Of a DNA stretch of 64,000 nt, positions 60,505 through 64,000 are shown in pieces; position 1 is the first letter of the stretch, and every line of letters begins with the position of its first letter. The notes beneath the pieces are model-generated. The model ran no database searches. It was not told the DNA's origin and was given only the letters and a program-made list of their open reading frames with translations. A program made the translations under genes and the position numbers. This DNA is from Stagnihabitans tardus. Its GTDB lineage: Bacteria > Pseudomonadota > Alphaproteobacteria > Rhodobacterales > Rhodobacteraceae. The DNA is taken from NCBI RefSeq assembly GCF_009925085.1, contig NZ_JAABNR010000005.1, positions 186,001 through 250,000 on the forward strand. The letters are read 5' to 3'.

Positions 60505-62154
60505 TCACTCCAGCAAACGCCTTGCGATCACATTGGCCTGGATCTCTGCCGCGCCCTCGAAGATCGAGAGGATCCTTGCATCCACCAGCAGGCGACTGGC
60601 CAGGTATTCCTCGGCAAAGCCGTTGCCGCCATGGATCTGCACGCCATTGTCCGCCGCAGCCCAGGCCACCCTTGCGGCCAGAAGCTTCGACATCCCCGCC
60701 TCCAGGTCGCACCGCTTGCCGAGGTCCTTCGCCCTTGCCGCATGATAGGTGATCTGGCGCGAGAGGGCGATTTCGACGGCCATCATCGCGATCTTGCCCG
60801 CCACGCGGGGGAAATCGGCCAGGGGCTTGCCGAACTGCACCCGCTCGGTCGCGTAGCGCAAAGCGCATTCCATCGCGGATTGCGCCACGCCGATCGCCCG
60901 GGCCGCCGTCTGGATGCGCGCCGATTCGAAGGTCTGCATCAGCTGCTTAAAGCCCTGGCCCGTCACACCGCCCAGGAGGTTCGCCGCCGGCACCTCGAAG
61001 CCGTCGAAGCTCAGCTCGTATTCCTTCATGCCCCGGTATCCCAGGACCTTGATCTCGGAGCCCTTCATGCCCGGCGTCGGGAAAGGATCCGCCTCGCTCC
61101 CCGGGGTCTTTTCGGCCATCAAGAGCGACAGCCCCCGCCAATCGGCCTCGGTCCCGGTCCGGGCCATCAGCATCATGACATGGGCGCGGGCGGCATGGGT
61201 GATCCAGGTCTTGTTGCCGGTGACCTTCCAGGTCTCGCCCTCCAGCACGGCCCGGGTGCGGAGGCTGCCAAGGTCGGAGCCGGTGTTGGGCTCGGTGAAG
61301 ACGGCGGTGGGCAGGATTTCCGCGCTGGCCAGTTTCGGCAGCCAATGGGCCTTTTGCTCGGGCGTGCCGCCGCAGAGGATCAGTTCGGCCGCGATTTCGG
61401 ACCGGGTCGGCAGGGAGCCCACGCCGATATAGCCGCGCGAGAGTTCCTCGGAGACCACGACCATGGCCGCCTTGGGCAGGGCGAAGCCGCCGTATTCCTC
61501 CGGCAGGGTCAGGCCGAAGACGCCCATCTCGGCCAGCTTCTCGATGATCTCCATCGGGATCAGCTCGTCGCGCAGGTGCCAGCCATGGGCGTGGGGGATG
61601 ACCTCTTCCTCGGCAAAGCGGTGGAACTGGTCGCGGATCATTTCCAGCTCGTCATCGAGGCCGGAGGCAATCGTGACCCCCTGCCGCAGGAGCGTCACGA
61701 GGCGCATCCGGGCGGGGTCATTGGCGGCGGCGATCAGGGCCTGGGCCTCGGCCCCCGGCGCATAGGTCACGCCAAAGGCGCCCCGGGTGATCTCGCCCTG
61801 GCTCATCGGGATGCCGCCCTGCAGCTGGGCCAGGTATTCGCCGAAGCCGATCTGCAGGACCAGGGCCTCGGCCTCGCCGAACTTGCCTTGGGTTTGCAGG
61901 GCCTGGCCCCAGGCGGCGAGCTCTTGCAGGGCCGTGGCATAGGTCGCGGCCCAAGCGAGGCCATGGGCGGCGGTCTGATGGGTCTCCAGCGCCTCGGCCT
62001 GGATGCGGCCCGCGAGGGTGACCCTTTCGGCGAGGGCGGATTTGAGGCGGGCGATATGGGCCTGAACCTCGGCAAGCGCCGGGCCGGTCAGGGCCAGCGC
62101 CCCGGGCAAAAGGGCGCCCTTCGTGTCAAGGGAAAGGTCTTGTCCGTCGGGCAT
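60505..62154 (-). CDS. mcd: (2S)-Methylsuccinyl-CoA dehydrogenase Mcd
   Basis: Flavoprotein oxidising methylsuccinyl-CoA to mesaconyl-CoA in the ethylmalonyl-CoA pathway of acetyl-CoA assimilation. 549 residues: an N-terminal helical extension of about 150 residues (LTGPALAEVQAHIARLKSAL, ETHQTAAHGLAWAATYATAL) that ordinary acyl-CoA dehydrogenases lack, then the full dehydrogenase fold (LPEEYGGFALP, TEPNTGSDLGSL, QIHGGNGFAEEYLASRLLVDAR). Length and extension match Mcd. Start at 62154 has GGAGGAAGCC upstream. Confidence 0.92.
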   Translation of the reverse strand: MPDGQDLSLDTKGALLPGALALTGPALAEVQAHIARLKSALAERVTLAGRIQAEALETHQTAAHGLAWAATYATALQELAAWGQALQTQGKFGEAEALVLQIGFGEYLAQLQGGIPMSQGEITRGAFGVTYAPGAEAQALIAAANDPARMRLVTLLRQGVTIASGLDDELEMIRDQFHRFAEEEVIPHAHGWHLRDELIPMEIIEKLAEMGVFGLTLPEEYGGFALPKAAMVVVSEELSRGYIGVGSLPTRSEIAAELILCGGTPEQKAHWLPKLASAEILPTAVFTEPNTGSDLGSLRTRAVLEGETWKVTGNKTWITHAARAHVMMLMARTGTEADWRGLSLLMAEKTPGSEADPFPTPGMKGSEIKVLGYRGMKEYELSFDGFEVPAANLLGGVTGQGFKQLMQTFESARIQTAARAIGVAQSAMECALRYATERVQFGKPLADFPRVAGKIAMMAVEIALSRQITYHAARAKDLGKRCDLEAGMSKLLAARVAWAAADNGVQIHGGNGFAEEYLASRLLVDARILSIFEGAAEIQANVIARRLLE

Positions 62155-62189
62155 GGCTTCCTCCGATTCCGTTGCGATTGGGATAATCC

Positions 62190-62221
62190 TTTCGCAGTCG
62201 CAGCGCAATATAATTTCGCAA
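62190..62221 (-). promoter_or_regulatory. Direct repeat in the mcd promoter
   Basis: TTTCGCAG (62190-62197) and TTTCGCAA (62214-62221), 24 bases apart, flank an AATATAATTT stretch able to supply the -10 on the minus strand. The gene-strand words YTGCGAAA resemble the TTTGCAAA-like sites of short-chain-fatty-acid regulators (ScfR/RamB/PccR type). Binding is inference. Confidence 0.4.
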
Positions 62222-62256
62222 GCTGGTATCGGAAAGACTTAAAGTGACCCTGTCGT

Positions 62257-62751
62257 TCAGCTTGTCGCAGAGCAGGCTGCCGCGTCCCGGCGCATGTCGG
62301 CGGTTGGGGCAACGACTTCGAACTCGGCCTGAAAGAGGATTTCGCGGCCCCGGCTCCCGGTTATGCGCCAGTGACCTCTTGGACTTCCTCCAAGGTTTCC
62401 AAGCTCGTAGCCGTGGAAGGTCGGGGCCGTCGCATCGGGGACACTGGTCCAGCTTTCCACGGTGACGCCGTGAAAGGGCGGGTGTTCGACGGTGATGATC
62501 AGCGCGCGGCGGTCCTCGGGGCGCAAGAGTTCTTCCACGCCGAAGAGCACGCCGTCGATGTCGGGGATGCGGGTCGTCTCCTGGACGAGGAGAGGGCGGT
62601 CTAGGATCTCGATCGACTTTTGAAGGGTGTCCGGAGCCCGGCTTGTTGTCGTGGGTCTGGTGTTGCAGAAGATCCCCGAGGTGAGCGAGATCAGGGGATC
62701 GGCCAGGGCGAAACCTGGCCAGAGCGTGAGGACAGCGAGGATCAGGCGCAT
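62257..62751 (-). CDS. DUF3859-type exported protein
   Basis: 164 residues with a signal peptide (MRLILAVLTLWPGFALA) and a beta-rich domain (VLFGVEELLRPEDRRALIITVEHPPF; ILFQAEFEVV). I match it to the DUF3859 family by overall pattern. Periplasmic, function unknown. Lies upstream of mcd on the same strand, about 100 bp away. Confidence 0.75.
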   Translation of the reverse strand: MRLILAVLTLWPGFALADPLISLTSGIFCNTRPTTTSRAPDTLQKSIEILDRPLLVQETTRIPDIDGVLFGVEELLRPEDRRALIITVEHPPFHGVTVESWTSVPDATAPTFHGYELGNLGGSPRGHWRITGSRGREILFQAEFEVVAPTADMRRDAAACSATS

Positions 62752-62835
62752 GGGGTCTCCTTTCGGGGAAGCATGGCACGGCCTGGGGGGGCAGCCAAGG
62801 CTTTCGGGCGGCGGGAGATGGCGCTAGAGAGGGGT

Positions 62836-63603
62836 ATGGAGATCATTTCGGCCGGGTTGCCGCTGCATCTTTTCTGGCTCGCCATGGCGATCACGCTTTT
62901 CGCGGGCTTCGTGAAGGGCGTGGCGGGTTTTGCCATGCCCTTGATCATGATGAGCGCCTTTTCCACCTTTCTGCCGCCGCAGCTGGCCCTGGCGGGGCTG
63001 ATCCTGCCGACGCTGCTGACCAACCTGAGCCAGGCCTTCCGCCAGGGCGTGGCGCCTGCGGTCGAGACGGCGCTGACCTATCGGCGCTTCCTTGCGGCGA
63101 CGCTGGTCTTCATCGTGATCTCCTCGCGCTTCGTGCATGAGATCCCCGAGAGCGTCTTCCTGATGGGGCTTGGCCTGCCGATCACGCTTTACGCCGGGGC
63201 GCAGGTCCTGGGCCTGCCCTTGGCCCTGCCGCTGCGGCACCGCCATCGGGCGGAGTGGGTCCTGGGCTGCATCGGCGGGCTTTATGGCGGGGTTTCGGGC
63301 ATCTGGGGGCCGCCGCTGATCATTTACCTCCTGTCGATCAAGGCGGAAAAGCTGGAGACCGTGCGGGTGCAGGGCGTGGTCTTCCTGTTGGGGGCGGCGG
63401 TGCTGATGGTCTCGCATCTCGGCACCGGGGTCTTGAACGCGCAGACGGCGGCGTTTTCAGGCTGCCTCGCCCTGGCGGCGCAGGTCGGGCAGTTTGGCGG
63501 GAATGCGATCCAGGACCGGCTGGATGCGGTGGCCTTTCGGCGCTGGACGCAGGGGTTGTTGATCCTGACGGGGTTGAACCTGATCCGGCAGGCGTTGAGC
63601 TAG
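62836..63603 (+). CDS. TSUP-family (TauE/SafE) membrane permease
   Basis: 255 residues with eight or so hydrophobic segments in two repeats (FAGFVKGVAGFAMPLIMMS; IGGLYGGVSGIWGPPLIIYL), the TSUP/TauE signature. Family members export sulfite, sulfoacetate or related anions. Start at 62836; another ATG six codons upstream is possible. Its TAG stop is the first three bases of a GTATAC palindrome. Confidence 0.88.
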   Translation: MEIISAGLPLHLFWLAMAITLFAGFVKGVAGFAMPLIMMSAFSTFLPPQLALAGLILPTLLTNLSQAFRQGVAPAVETALTYRRFLAATLVFIVISSRFVHEIPESVFLMGLGLPITLYAGAQVLGLPLALPLRHRHRAEWVLGCIGGLYGGVSGIWGPPLIIYLLSIKAEKLETVRVQGVVFLLGAAVLMVSHLGTGVLNAQTAAFSGCLALAAQVGQFGGNAIQDRLDAVAFRRWTQGLLILTGLNLIRQALS

Positions 63604-63659
63604 CCCCGGGGTATACCCCGGGCTACGGGTGGGGTAACCCGGGGTATACCCCGGGCTAC
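63601..63659. repeat. GTATAC palindrome, tandem copies H1 and H2
   Basis: Two copies of the CCCGGGGTATACCCCGGG core (63601-63626 and 63634-63659), each ending GGCTAC, separated by seven bases. H1 supplies the stop codon of the TSUP gene. The pair lies between that gene and the convergent dehydrogenase gene. Confidence 0.88.
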
Positions 63660-63677
63660 GCGGCGGAGCGAGAGCGC

Positions 63678-63998
63678 TCAGCGGGTGGGGACGGGGACTT
63701 CGCCGCGGTAGTCGTAGAAGCCGCGCTGGGATTTGCGGCCGAGCCAGCCGGCCTCGACATATTTGGTCAGAAGCGGGCAGGGGCGGTATTTCGTATCCGC
63801 CAGCCCGTCGTACAGCACGTTCATGATGGCCAGGCAGGTGTCGAGCCCGATGAAATCCGCGAGCTCCAGGGGGCCCATCGGGTGATTGGCGCCAAGCTTC
63901 AGCGCCGTGTCGATGGAAGAGACCGAGCCCACGCCCTCATACAAAGTATAGACCGCCTCGTTGATCATCGGGATCAGGATGCGGTTGACGATGAAGGC
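63678..63998 (-). CDS. 3-Hydroxyacyl-CoA (3-hydroxybutyryl-CoA) dehydrogenase, N-terminal part outside window
   Basis: Only the last 106 residues are in the window; the frame is open to the edge. The C-terminal helical domain is typical of Hbd/Paa[40 protein letters not shown] and [14 protein letters not shown]. Oxidises 3-hydroxybutyryl-CoA or related acyl-CoA with NAD(P). Fits acetyl-CoA and PHB metabolism near mcd. Confidence 0.93.
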   Translation of the reverse strand, partial: AFIVNRILIPMINEAVYTLYEGVGSVSSIDTALKLGANHPMGPLELADFIGLDTCLAIMNVLYDGLADTKYRPCPLLTKYVEAGWLGRKSQRGFYDYRGEVPVPTR

Positions 63999-64000
63999 AG

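Overview
The window is high-GC DNA from an alphaproteobacterium, almost certainly a member of the Rhodobacteraceae. The evidence is gene order and content: kdsD-lptCAB-hpf-ptsN, rpsT-dnaA-dnaN-recF-gyrB, ubiE-ubiB, rsfS-rlmH-gpmI-envC-ctpA-rppH, an interrupted leuC/leuD/leuB cluster, a methylsuccinyl-CoA dehydrogenase of the ethylmalonyl-CoA pathway, a DMSP-lyase-type cupin and the membrane ferritin mbfA behind an Irr-type iron control element. It is a chromosomal housekeeping region. I see no prophage, insertion sequence, CRISPR array or rRNA operon. There are four tRNA genes: Arg-CCT, Lys-CTT, Lys-TTT and Pro-CGG.

Layout. 0-4.5 kb: Kdo synthesis and LPS export (kdsD, lptC, lptA, lptB), then hpf and ptsN. 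4.5-8.9 kb: ubiB/ubiE on the minus strand, then mutM, an enoyl-CoA hydratase and rpsT. 8.9-17.1 kb: the replication block dnaA, dnaN, recF and gyrB, with three small genes (VOC, GNAT, LysE) between recF and gyrB. 17.1-21.6 kb: DMSP-lyase-like cupin, tRNA-Arg, an orphan LacI-type regulator with a clear palindromic operator, mtaB-dapF and two tandem tRNA-Lys genes. 21.6-25 kb: an MprF-like lysyl-phosphatidylglycerol synthase ending 46 bp from the tRNA-Lys pair, and a flavin monooxygenase. 25.1-30.3 kb: a galactofuranose module of UDP-galactopyranose mutase, a GlfT1-like transferase and a 986-residue GlfT2-like transferase. The last protein looks like a tandem duplication whose first half has lost the catalytic DDD motif. 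30.4-35.9 kb: the rsfS-to-rppH operon on the minus strand. 36-44.7 kb: leuC, leuD and leuB with unrelated genes between them. 44.7-46.3 kb: two paralogous helical proteins of unknown function. 46.5-48.5 kb: two EamA transporters. 49.2-53.8 kb: a minus-strand run of EamA, HAD, ornithine-cyclodeaminase-like, glpK and VOC genes. 54.2-59.3 kb: DUF188, S-formylglutathione hydrolase, mbfA, two more EamA transporters and an MnmD-type tRNA methyltransferase. 59.3-64 kb: an FAD oxidase matching the other half of MnmC, mcd, a DUF3859 protein, a TSUP permease and the 3' part of a 3-hydroxyacyl-CoA dehydrogenase.

The most distinctive content lies outside the usual gene list. Several families of interspersed palindromes occupy gene 3' ends. 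One has the core CCCGGGGTATACCCCGGG; it supplies the stop codon of four genes and has been carried along in an 85-bp tandem duplication at the end of leuD. Another palindrome is inserted in frame inside mutM. A CTGCCGACTG repeat array with a perfect 18-bp inverted repeat lies downstream of mbfA, and the same word recurs in the 3' end of the mnmD gene. The galactofuranose module with its duplicated transferase is the best candidate for an undescribed system. All calls were made by eye from sequence and remembered family features; no database search was run.
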